NCBI GenBank assembly: GCA_017419065.1
Contig: JAFOMB010000049.1
Span: 1-8,144, forward strand
Direction: 5' to 3'
Length of the DNA stretch: 8,144 nt
Source of the DNA: Erysipelotrichaceae bacterium
Lineage (GTDB): Bacteria > Bacillota_I > Bacilli_A > Erysipelotrichales > Erysipelotrichaceae
Shown here: one piece after another, positions 1-5,442 of the stretch
Numbering within the stretch: position 1 is the stretch's first letter
How the letters are laid out: every line of letters starts with the position of its first letter
Notes under the pieces: model-generated
Seen by the model: the letters and a program-made list of their open reading frames with translations, nothing else
The model's database searches: none
Told to the model about the DNA's origin: nothing
Program-made: the position numbers and the translations under genes

Positions 1-495
1 ACAGGGAAGGTTGTATCCCTTCGTCAGCATTGGTTCGCCCACCGGCTGTTCGTAGTCCGGTCCGTACTTCTTTTTCAGTGCCTCCATCTTTTCATAACAT
101 TCCTGTCTCAGCTCTATCCCGGCATAGGTGTGGATACAGTTGTCGATACAGGAATGCATCGGGATGAAACATCCCAGCATCTGCGAGTTCGCCGCATTGA
201 CGATCGCATCGACGGAAAGTCTCGTGATATCTCCCTGCCACAGAGAGATCTTCTTCCTAACAAGAGGGATATCCTCGATCGATACGATGCCTCTGTCCCT
301 GTTTCTTTCTGTCAGGTATTCATCCTGAAGCTTCAAAGTTTCCGCATCGATCTTCTTGGGCATCCGGATGTTCATGAGAGAGCGGAGCAGCTGCTGTTTC
401 GCTTCATTTCCCTCCGGCGTCTTTAGATCCTTATAGGTCACGGAATCCTCCTTAAAAGCTTCCACAAGTCTTGTCAGACACTCTTCCCGGTTCAT
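1..495 (-). CDS. Zn-type macrodomain protein-ADP-ribose hydrolase, partial (3' end outside window)
   Basis: This is the first 165 codons of a gene that starts at 495 and runs off the left edge. The macrodomain begins near residue 82. It shows WQGDI (86-90), the ADP-ribose-binding NAAN motif (100-103), and then MLGCFIPMHSC with C109, H114 and C116. That last block is the signature of the zinc-containing macrodomains that remove ADP-ribose from proteins and are usually linked to SirTM ADP-ribosyltransferases and lipoylated GcvH-L carriers. The roughly 80-residue helical N-terminal extension also fits that family. The ATG overlaps the stop of the upstream flavin/ferredoxin gene as ATGA, so the two are probably translationally coupled. 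Whether a sirtuin or lipoate gene follows cannot be seen. The family call is from motif memory and is strong; the substrate is inferred. Confidence 0.88.
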   Translation of the reverse strand, partial: MNREECLTRLVEAFKEDSVTYKDLKTPEGNEAKQQLLRSLMNIRMPKKIDAETLKLQDEYLTERNRDRGIVSIEDIPLVRKKISLWQGDITRLSVDAIVNAANSQMLGCFIPMHSCIDNCIHTYAGIELRQECYEKMEALKKKYGPDYEQPVGEPMLTKGYNLPC

Positions 496-1118
496 AGGCT
501 TCTCTTTTCTATCGCTCCGCACGGGCAGGCTTTCTGACAGGCTCCGCAGTTCAGACAATGATCCCGATCGATGACATACGGGATCTTTTCGCTCAGGATA
601 CAGTTCTGCGGACAGACAGCGGCACAGCTTCCACAGCCGATGCAGGCATCACTGATGAAAAAACCGTTCACTTCCGCCTTTCCTCCGCCGAAGGTGAAGA
701 CTGCTCTTTCGATCGGCCTTCTTGACAGATCGAACCATTCGCCGCTTCCCTCATAGATCTGAAAAGCCGTCAGCACTTCTCTCGACTCTTCTGTCGGATA
801 GATCTCATACATATACGGATTCTTCTTCAAAAGATCCGGGATCTTCTCATATCCCAGTTCCCGCACTTTTCCTCTTACGGAGATCGAGACGCTGGAAAGA
901 GAAGTCTCCCCTTTTAGCGCCGTCAGAGAGAGACAGCCTCTTTTTTTCAGGCGCTGATAAAAGCTCTTTCCCTTCGCCGTCAGAAAATACAGACCCTTCT
1001 CATCGAAGTCCATCATATCGATGACGGATGTGACCGGACTGCCTTCTTCATCCACCGTTGCGACGATCGTCGTGTGGACTTCTTTTACGACATATTCAAG
1101 ATAGTCTTTCGTTTCCAT
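492..1118 (-). CDS. Flavin-binding split-barrel (PNPOx-like) protein fused to 2x[4Fe-4S] ferredoxin domain
   Basis: The 208-residue protein has two parts. Residues 1-150 look like a pyridoxamine-5'-phosphate-oxidase-type FMN-binding split barrel (HTTIVATVDEEGSPVTSVIDM at the N terminus, then the TAKGKSFYQRL region). Residues 155-208 form a bacterial ferredoxin with two classical clusters, C159-C162-C165-C169 and C188-C191-C194-C198, both followed by Cys-Pro contexts. It is probably a cytoplasmic flavin/iron-sulfur electron-transfer protein; the substrate is unknown. The start at 1118 has an AAGGAG site 6-8 nt upstream, and the gene overlaps the end of the Rrf2 gene by 23 nt. Its TGA overlaps the start of the macrodomain gene. 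Rrf2 regulators often sense redox state or Fe-S clusters, which suits control of an Fe-S flavoprotein. Confidence 0.87.
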   Translation of the reverse strand: METKDYLEYVVKEVHTTIVATVDEEGSPVTSVIDMMDFDEKGLYFLTAKGKSFYQRLKKRGCLSLTALKGETSLSSVSISVRGKVRELGYEKIPDLLKKNPYMYEIYPTEESREVLTAFQIYEGSGEWFDLSRRPIERAVFTFGGGKAEVNGFFISDACIGCGSCAAVCPQNCILSEKIPYVIDRDHCLNCGACQKACPCGAIEKRSL

Positions 1119-1563
1119 ATTCTTCTCCTTCTTTCTTCAGGATCTGCCGCATATCATCCGACAGATCAGCGAGCGTATAGGCCTTCATCTTTTCTTCCAT
1201 GGCTTTCTGGATATTATTCAGTTTGTCGTCTAGAAGTGTGTGGATATTCCTTCCGACAGGACACTTTGGATCCGGAGCTTCGTGAAAATGAAACAGGGAA
1301 CCGTTCTCCAATGGTTCGATCGCTTCATATACATCATAGAAAGTGATGTCAGACAGGGGTTTTTCCACTGTGATACCGCCGCTTCCTCTGGCGACTTCGA
1401 TCAGGCCCGCACGCTTCAGCTGCAGGAGGATGTTCCGAATGATGACAGGATTGGTATGGATGCTTTGTGACAGAAAACTGCTGGTCAGTCTCTGTTTTTC
1501 TTTGAATACTTCCACACACGCAAATATGTGAAGAGCGATCGTGAAGCGGCTGCTTATCTGCAT
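1096..1563 (-). CDS. Rrf2-family transcriptional regulator
   Basis: The protein has 155 residues when started at 1563. I chose this ATG over the one 60 nt further upstream because it has a GGAGGAAGG ribosome site 6 nt before it and gives the family-typical N terminus MQISSRFTIALHI. The winged-helix core lies at about residues 1-65, with the recognition region SSFLSQSIHTNPVIIRNILLQLKRAGL. The second half carries FHFHEAPDPKCPVGRNIH, as in YwnA-like Rrf2 proteins. Only two cysteines are present (C16, C101), not the three-cysteine set of the [2Fe-2S] regulators IscR/NsrR, so an Fe-S cluster is doubtful and a single-Cys redox or small-molecule switch is more likely. It is the first gene of a three-gene overlapping operon and probably autoregulates through the dyad at its promoter. 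Confidence 0.88.
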   Translation of the reverse strand: MQISSRFTIALHIFACVEVFKEKQRLTSSFLSQSIHTNPVIIRNILLQLKRAGLIEVARGSGGITVEKPLSDITFYDVYEAIEPLENGSLFHFHEAPDPKCPVGRNIHTLLDDKLNNIQKAMEEKMKAYTLADLSDDMRQILKKEGEEYGNERLS

Positions 1564-1594
1564 GATCCTTCCTCCGTTTCCTGGATACAGGACG

Positions 1595-1631
1595 ATTGTA
1601 GCGTACCCATGTTGTAATGTCAATGATTACA
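1595..1631 (-). promoter_or_regulatory. Promoter with overlapping dyad operator for the Rrf2 operon
   Basis: Reading the minus strand there is a consensus -35 TTGACA (1623-1618), a 17-nt spacer and a -10 TACAAT (1600-1595), about 31 nt upstream of the Rrf2 start. A perfect inverted repeat TGTAAT-N7-ATTACA (1613-1631) covers the -35 box. This placement is typical for an autorepressor site; that Rrf2 binds it is inference. Confidence 0.8.
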
Positions 1632-1640
1632 TCTATTCGG

Positions 1641-1665
1641 AAAGAAAAACCGTTCCTGAAACGGT
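1641..1665 (-). terminator. Intrinsic terminator of the XRE-type HTH gene
   Basis: On the minus strand, two nt after the TAA at 1670-1668, ACCGTT (1665-1660) pairs perfectly with AACGGT (1654-1649) across a TCAGG loop. It is followed by TTTTCTTT. It separates the HTH/tRNA-like transcription unit from the Rrf2 promoter, which starts only about 10 nt further on. Confidence 0.75.
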
Positions 1666-1667
1666 CT

Positions 1668-1871
1668 TTACTGATCATGATCGGCTGCCAGCCAGTCCAG
1701 AGAGACATCGAGTACTCTTCCCAGCTGAATGAAATTATAGGTATCCGGCAGGTATTCCTCTCTCTCCCAGCTGGATACGGCCTGAAAAGAGACATTCATC
1801 TTCTCTGCCAGTTCTGCCTGCGTCAGCCTCTTCCGCTTTCTGGCTCTGCAGATATTCTCCCCTAAAGTCAT
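1668..1871 (-). CDS. Small XRE-family helix-turn-helix protein
   Basis: The 67-residue protein is almost entirely an HTH_3/XRE DNA-binding domain. Visible parts are GENICRARKRKRLTQAELAEKM (positioning helix plus HTH start), NVSFQAVSSWEREEYLPD (recognition helix) and the usual trailing helices ending LDWLAADHDQ. The start at 1871 is chosen for its AAAGGGGAC ribosome site; an upstream in-frame ATG at 1922 would lie inside the tRNA-like gene. There is no C-terminal sensor domain. It sits 23 nt after the CCA end of a tRNA-like gene, so the two may share a transcript, and it ends in its own terminator. The target is unknown. It could be an autonomous repressor of the preceding RNA cluster, but that is only a guess from position. 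Confidence 0.8.
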   Translation of the reverse strand: MTLGENICRARKRKRLTQAELAEKMNVSFQAVSSWEREEYLPDTYNFIQLGRVLDVSLDWLAADHDQ

Positions 1872-1894
1872 TTTTGTCCCCTTTCTTTTTTCTT

Positions 1895-1970
1895 TGGTAG
1901 ACGAGGTGAGATTCGAACTCACAAACTTCTGTTTCTAAGACAGAGTGCTATACCTGTTCGCTACTCGTCC
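1895..1970 (-). tRNA. tRNA-like gene with UAG anticodon loop, class I shape, CCA encoded (atypical)
   Basis: The 76-nt cloverleaf has a 7-bp acceptor GGACGAG/CTCGTCT (one G-U), A73 plus encoded CCA (1897-1895), a T-arm GTGAG-TTCGAAT-CTCAC with a perfect stem, and an anticodon stem TCTGT/ACAGA around the loop CTTAGAA. The anticodon would be UAG, reading the Leu codon CUA. Three things are odd. The variable region is only 5 nt, although bacterial tRNA-Leu has a long variable arm. The D-stem (GCGA/TAGC) contains a G-A mismatch. Two nt, not one, separate the D and anticodon arms. It may be a dedicated tRNA mimic or a decaying tRNA rather than a decoding tRNA. It lies 4 nt after the Trp-like element. 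Confidence 0.62.
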
Positions 1971-1974
1971 GTTA

Positions 1975-2044
1975 TGGCAAGGACATCAGGAGTCGAACCC
2001 AAGTCACAGATTTTGGAGATCCGTTCATAGCCGCTATTGTCCTT
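1975..2044 (-). tRNA. tRNA-Trp-like gene (CCA anticodon) with shrunken D-arm
   Basis: The 70-nt element has a perfect 7-bp acceptor AAGGACA/TGTCCTT, G73 and encoded CCA. Its anticodon stem CGGAT/ATCTG surrounds loop CTCCAAA, whose anticodon CCA and flanking bases match bacterial tRNA-Trp. The T-arm is TTGGG-TTCGACT-CCTGA, with a stem of two G-C, one A-T and two wobble pairs. The gap between acceptor and anticodon stems is only 14 nt, where tRNA normally has about 18-20. The only D-arm possible is ATAG-CGG-CTAT, without the usual GG-containing loop. It therefore looks derived from tRNA-Trp but unlikely to fold as a normal elongator. It could be a pseudogene, a tRNA mimic, or a substrate or sensor RNA for the adjacent RNA-repair genes. 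Confidence 0.6.
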
Positions 2045-2064
2045 ATTACGAGACCCTGATGCCG

Positions 2065-2091
2065 GGGCTGTTATGCCGTTCATAACAGCCC
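2065..2091 (-). other. Perfect 11-bp hairpin upstream of the tRNA-like pair
   Basis: GGGCTGTTATG (2091-2081 on the minus strand) pairs perfectly with CATAACAGCCC (2075-2065) around a 5-nt loop. Neither strand follows it with a T-run, so it is not a normal intrinsic terminator. It may be a processing site or the 5' part of the tRNA-like transcript. From 2092 to 2167 I see nothing else that I can assign. Confidence 0.6.
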
Positions 2092-2167
2092 GTTTCCCAT
2101 GGTTAGAGTAAAAGAGAAAAGTTATCCAATATGATTATGAAACAGGACTATGTGCTGTTTTTACGCC

Positions 2168-2252
2168 AGGACACCTTAACTCCCGCACGGATGTGCAGGG
2201 ACAGATTCGAACTGTCAATTAACCATTCTGTTGGGATTGCTGTAGGTGTCCT
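2168..2252 (-). ncRNA. Candidate bacterial Y RNA with permuted tRNA-like fold
   Basis: Five nt after the Ro-like gene's stop codon lies an 85-nt element closed by a perfect 9-bp stem, AGGACACCT (2252-2244) with AGGTGTCCT (2176-2168). Inside is a tRNA-type T-arm, GACAG-TTCGAAT-CTGTC (2216-2200). It is directly abutted by a 7-bp helix CCTGCAC/GTGCGGG closed by the tetraloop ATCC (2199-2182, one U-G). T-arm followed by a 7-bp 'acceptor' capped with a tetraloop, with the RNA ends in the position of the anticodon stem, is the layout of YrlA-type bacterial Y RNAs. A further hairpin (CAAT...ATTG with CCA/TGG inside) lies 5' of the T-arm. The D-arm seems reduced to AGTTA. The position beside a Ro60-type gene, where Y RNAs are usually encoded, strengthens the call. 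I did not find a clear copy of the Ro-binding consensus in the closing stem. Confidence 0.72.
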
Positions 2253-2257
2253 TCTGC

Positions 2258-3703
2258 TTACTTCAGCAGCTCCAGTACCGGATCATATCTCTCCAGTACC
2301 TTTTTCATATACGTCAGTCCATCCGGCGTTTCATCCTTCAGGATGCCTTCGATGATGTATTGAGATAATCCGGAGACCAGTCTCACATTCTCAAGATCGC
2401 TGCTCGGGAAATCACAGCGGGAGGCGACGTTCCAGTAGACGATCTGCGGGAACGGGATACCGGCTTCCTCAAAGAGAACCTTTGCCTCTTCATAAGTCGG
2501 AACATTTCTTGTCCCTTCATCAAACTGCATGTCGGAGATGATGATCATCTTCTCGATCCAGTCCTTCGGATCGCAGTTCTTCTCCGCTTCCAGAATCAGT
2601 CTGTATGTCGCCGTGATGTCCGTATTCGAACAGTCATTATAGGTATTGCACAGACGGATCTTGTCCTTCAGGCTCTTGCAGCCGGAAAGGTCGACAAATT
2701 CCGGGCGGGAAGAGAAGGTGATGAACTTGTCTTTGAAGGCACCGGTCAGCTGTTCAGAGAACAGGATGGCCAGAGATGTCGCCACATCGAGAGGACACAC
2801 AGAGCTTCCATAGAAGCCTCCCCAGGTCATAGAACCGGAACCGTCTCTTACCACGATGGTCTTCGCGTCTCCCATATTCCTGTTGAGATCTCGCCACATC
2901 ACTTCCCTGAGTTCCTCATCTTCAAGCCTGAGGATCTCGTATGGATAGACAGCATTTGTCTTCGCCTTTACCTCTCCCTTTTCAAGAGACTTTTTAAAGG
3001 CCATATAGCGTTCCTCATCATTACGAAGGAAGGCCTTTGTGTGCTTCATGAGGGCCTTGGAAGGCAGCTTTGCGTAATCGAAACTGTAGTCCTTCACACT
3101 CATCCTTCTTTCGAGGATGTCGATATAGCCGCGCAATGTACTGAGAAGCTTCCGGTAGGACTTTTCATCGATCCCGAGTTCCTTTAAGAGGATGCGGGCA
3201 TATTCCCTCGTCTTCTTCGAAGAGGTGTTGACGCTTGGCATCCACTTCGCGCAAAGAGATACCGGCTTTCCTTCCTTCACAGCCTCGATATCCTTTGTCA
3301 GCTGGGAAGCGATGAACTCGGTAACAGCCTTTCTTCCCTTCTCTTCTTCGAGAAGGAAGAGGATGTCATCCCATCTGCCGTATTCCGGTACAGCCGGAAG
3401 CAGTCTCAAGGCCACCTTCGGATCTCTTTCAAAGAGTGTCCTATAAGAGGTGCGGAAGCTGTCTCTTTCTCCCAGACCTCCTCTGATATCACGGAGGTAG
3501 AAGAGGTTTTTGACAGCCATGTCTCCATCTTCAAGGGCAGCCTTCAACATGAGATCGGAGACCTTTTTCTGATCCCGTCTCAAAGAGCCGGCAGCCGCGA
3601 AGAAATCCAGATTCGCGTTCAGCGTGCTGTCGTAAGTGATATCGCCGTTTTCCGTGAAGACCTCAGAGGCCTTCTTTCGTAATAACTGTTCAAGTGTATT
3701 CAT
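2258..3703 (-). CDS. Ro60-like RNA-binding vWA protein (TROVE/DUF2828-type)
   Basis: The 481-residue protein has two domains. Residues 1-270 form a helical-repeat region with RDIRGGLGERDSFR (71-84), PEYGRWDDIL (106-115), CAKWMPSVNT (151-160) and YRKLLSTLRGYIDILERRMS (183-202), a pattern I associate with DUF2828, a relative of the TROVE module of Ro60/Rsr. Residues 281-480 form a von Willebrand A domain with an intact MIDAS: DGSGS at 287-291, T361 in SNTDI, and D391 in ISDMQFD. Ro proteins bind misfolded RNAs and Y RNAs and present them to nucleases. Encoding next to rtcB and a Y-like RNA supports the same role here. The start at 3703 has a strong AAGGAG site. The Y RNA starts 5 nt after its TAA. 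A classical Rsr assignment is less likely than the DUF2828 branch, but I cannot run the profile search. Confidence 0.82.
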   Translation of the reverse strand: MNTLEQLLRKKASEVFTENGDITYDSTLNANLDFFAAAGSLRRDQKKVSDLMLKAALEDGDMAVKNLFYLRDIRGGLGERDSFRTSYRTLFERDPKVALRLLPAVPEYGRWDDILFLLEEEKGRKAVTEFIASQLTKDIEAVKEGKPVSLCAKWMPSVNTSSKKTREYARILLKELGIDEKSYRKLLSTLRGYIDILERRMSVKDYSFDYAKLPSKALMKHTKAFLRNDEERYMAFKKSLEKGEVKAKTNAVYPYEILRLEDEELREVMWRDLNRNMGDAKTIVVRDGSGSMTWGGFYGSSVCPLDVATSLAILFSEQLTGAFKDKFITFSSRPEFVDLSGCKSLKDKIRLCNTYNDCSNTDITATYRLILEAEKNCDPKDWIEKMIIISDMQFDEGTRNVPTYEEAKVLFEEAGIPFPQIVYWNVASRCDFPSSDLENVRLVSGLSQYIIEGILKDETPDGLTYMKKVLERYDPVLELLK

Positions 3704-3747
3704 AATTCTCCTTTCCAGACGCTTTTTCTGTAGACAGCAGTTCTTGT

Positions 3748-3987
3748 GTTTGCGGTTTGCGTCTGATCATTTGTGATGGGGATCTTTTCAAGACACATTT
3801 TCGGCTCCATAATCACGCAGGTATCATGGCTATCTCTACAGTCAAAGTTTGCGGTACATGTCTTTTAGATCCTGACGAGACACCTTTTATGGCTACGTGT
3901 TTACACCGTAGTAGGCTACCGGTCAGCCGCCGGAACCTTACTTGCATCTGAACTTACCAGAAAAGATAGGGTTTGCGGTCGATGTCT
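3748..3987 (-). repeat. Three-copy 17-nt motif in a structured intergenic RNA region
   Basis: Between rtcB and the Ro-like gene the minus-strand pattern AGAC(A/G)(T/C)NNACCGCAAAC occurs three times, at 3987-3971, 3863-3847 and 3764-3748, spaced 124 and 99 nt apart. In the last two copies the AGACRY part closes a hairpin with an upstream GTGTCT (3883-3878 with 3863-3858; 3796-3791 with 3764-3759). The pairs include a G-U or U-G that would be an A-C mismatch on the plus strand, so the RNA is probably the minus-strand transcript. Another bulged hairpin lies at 3893-3911. The region may hold tandem small RNAs of about 100-120 nt, perhaps further Y-type RNAs, though no T-arm-like loop is visible here. 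The remainder of 3704-4215 is covered by the next entries. Confidence 0.6.
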
Positions 3988-3998
3988 CTGAAGTGTAT

Positions 3999-4026
3999 AA
4001 GGGCTGCCACGATCGTGACAGCCCTT
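3999..4026 (-). other. Strong GC-rich hairpin in the rtcB / Ro-like gene interval
   Basis: AAGGGCTG pairs with CAGCCCTT over 8 bp, with an inner CAC/GTG stem beyond one mismatch. On the minus strand the tail is TTATACAC, too poor in T for a confident terminator. Its outer GGGCTG/CAGCCC arms resemble the hairpin at 2065-2091. It could mark an RNA 3' end or processing site between rtcB and the following genes. Confidence 0.5.
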
Positions 4027-4053
4027 GCCTTTCAAAAAATACAGGAAAGTCCT

Positions 4054-4146
4054 CTACGATCGGGATACGTGTATGACAAAAGATCTCAGCGTATATTCTG
4101 CGTTCCACTCTTTTATTTCGCTATGTGATAAACAGAGTCGTGTCAT
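4054..4146 (-). CDS. Possible 30-residue small ORF downstream of rtcB
   Basis: An ATG at 4146 follows a good AAGGAG ribosome site by 6 nt and opens a 30-codon frame beginning MTRLCLSHSEIKEWN and ending in TAG. The peptide resembles nothing I recognise. An 8-bp perfect inverted repeat (GTATGACA at 4148-4141 with TGTCATAC at 4078-4071) spans almost the whole ORF, so the stretch may instead be a folded RNA of about 78 nt. The ribosome site may also be partly sequestered by an upstream CTCC. I list it as a weak candidate. Confidence 0.25.
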   Translation of the reverse strand: MTRLCLSHSEIKEWNAEYTLRSFVIHVSRS

Positions 4147-4196
4147 ACGTGTTCTCCTTTCGCAATTTCGTTATAACACGGGAGATCTTTGTCTAC

Positions 4197-4215
4197 AATC
4201 AAGCATCGCTTGATT
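4197..4215 (-). other. Hairpin immediately after the rtcB stop codon
   Basis: AATCAAGC and GCTTGATT form a perfect 8-bp stem with a 3-nt loop, starting right after the TAA. There is no T-run (GTAGAC follows). It is more likely a 3'-end stabiliser, processing site or attenuating element than a full terminator, so read-through into the downstream RNAs and Ro-like gene is plausible. Confidence 0.5.
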
Positions 4216-5418
4216 TTACTCACCGGCCTTGAAGTTGTAGACCGGCTTGATGATCTTCTCGATCGATGCGGTATCTTCGATATTGGCGAGGATCTCGTCC
4301 ATGGACTTGTAGGCCATCGGGCACTCATCCAGGGTATTCCAGGAGACTGATGTGGTATAGATGCCTTCCATCTCCTTCTCGAATTCCTCGACGGTGTATC
4401 TCCTCTTGGTTTCCTTTCTTGAGAAGAGTCTTCCGGCACCGTGCGGCGCGGAACAGTTCCAGTCAGGATTGCCTTTACCGATACAGATGAGGGAGCCGTC
4501 CTTCATATTGATAGGAATGAGGATTCTTTCTCCCTTCTGTGCCGAGACAGAACCCTTTCTCAGGATCTTATTCTCCGTATCGATGTAGTTGTGGATGGTC
4601 GTGAAGCGTTCCACTTCGTGGAGTCCCATCTTATTCAGAATGATCTCCATCATCGTCTTGCGGTTGATATCCGCATACTCCTGCATGATCTTCATGTCAT
4701 GGAGGTAGTCTTCATAGATCTCCCCTGTGCAGTACGAGAGTTCCTTCGGGATATCCGTTCTGATCTCCGTCTTCATTTTCCGGATAGTCTCTTCGATCTC
4801 GGACTGTCTTCCCTGGGACTTGAGATCATTGATCGTCTTCTGAATGTCTTCCTTCGTCGTGCCGTTGAGCTGACGGTAGGACTTCTCCTGATAGATCTCG
4901 GCCACTTCCTTGCCTAAGTGACGGGAACCGGAGTGGATGACGAGATAGAGGTTTTCCTCTTCATCCTTATCCACTTCGATGAAGTGGTTACCTCCGCCCA
5001 AGGTACCAATGGCGTTGTATTCCTTGCGGATATTGACATCTTCCTTACAGCGGAGCTCTTCGATGCGCGTATGGAAGGCATTGGGATGAGGCTCCTTTCT
5101 GGTATTCATACCGGAAGGGATGTTCTCCCTGATGACCTCATCGAGCTTCGCGAAGTCGATCTCCCTTTCCGCGATCTTTACGACTTCCATCCCGCAGCCG
5201 ATATCGACACCGACGAGGTTCGGTGTGACAGCGCCATGCAGTGTCATGGTCGTACCGATCATACAGCCTGCACCCGCATGGACATCCGGCATGATGGCGA
5301 TATGGGAGTCCTTATAGATTTCAAGATCGCATAAGGAACGGATCTGTTCGATAGACTTTTCTTCTGCCGTCGTAGCGTAGACGGTGGCTTCATTGAATGA
5401 TCCTTTGACCTTGTACAT
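4216..5418 (-). CDS. rtcB: RtcB-type RNA ligase (3'-phosphate/5'-OH joining)
   Basis: The protein has 400 residues, close to the E. coli RtcB length. All hallmark motifs are present: PDVHAG (44-49), VDIGCGM with metal-ligand C75 (71-77), GGGNHFIE with H145 (141-148), HSGSRHLG (162-169), IHNYID with H276, the RKGSVSAQKGERILIP block (287-302), and SAPHGAGR (323-330), whose H326 corresponds to the guanylylated histidine. RtcB uses GTP and Mn2+ to join RNA 2',3'-cyclic phosphate/3'-phosphate ends to 5'-OH ends, repairing nuclease-cleaved tRNA and other RNAs. The start at 5418 is chosen for its AAGGGGGA site and because upstream in-frame ATGs lie inside the structured leader RNA. That leader's closing helix ends 24 nt before the ATG, with no terminator between. 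No archease or RtcA gene is in the window. Confidence 0.95.
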   Translation of the reverse strand: MYKVKGSFNEATVYATTAEEKSIEQIRSLCDLEIYKDSHIAIMPDVHAGAGCMIGTTMTLHGAVTPNLVGVDIGCGMEVVKIAEREIDFAKLDEVIRENIPSGMNTRKEPHPNAFHTRIEELRCKEDVNIRKEYNAIGTLGGGNHFIEVDKDEEENLYLVIHSGSRHLGKEVAEIYQEKSYRQLNGTTKEDIQKTINDLKSQGRQSEIEETIRKMKTEIRTDIPKELSYCTGEIYEDYLHDMKIMQEYADINRKTMMEIILNKMGLHEVERFTTIHNYIDTENKILRKGSVSAQKGERILIPINMKDGSLICIGKGNPDWNCSAPHGAGRLFSRKETKRRYTVEEFEKEMEGIYTTSVSWNTLDECPMAYKSMDEILANIEDTASIEKIIKPVYNFKAGE

Positions 5419-5442
5419 AGGGTCCCCCTTTCTTTTAAGAAG

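Noticed and set aside
1564..1623. Upstream ATG for the Rrf2 gene at 1623
   Set aside because: It would place the -10 box inside the coding region and lacks a ribosome site; 1563 gives the family-typical N terminus.
3748..3987. CRISPR array
   Set aside because: Only three 17-nt imperfect repeats with 82- and 107-nt unequal spacers; the repeats take part in hairpins with their surroundings.
4441..4917. Long plus-strand frame opposite rtcB (158 codons)
   Set aside because: Antisense shadow of a highly conserved gene, with no ribosome site and no recognisable domain.
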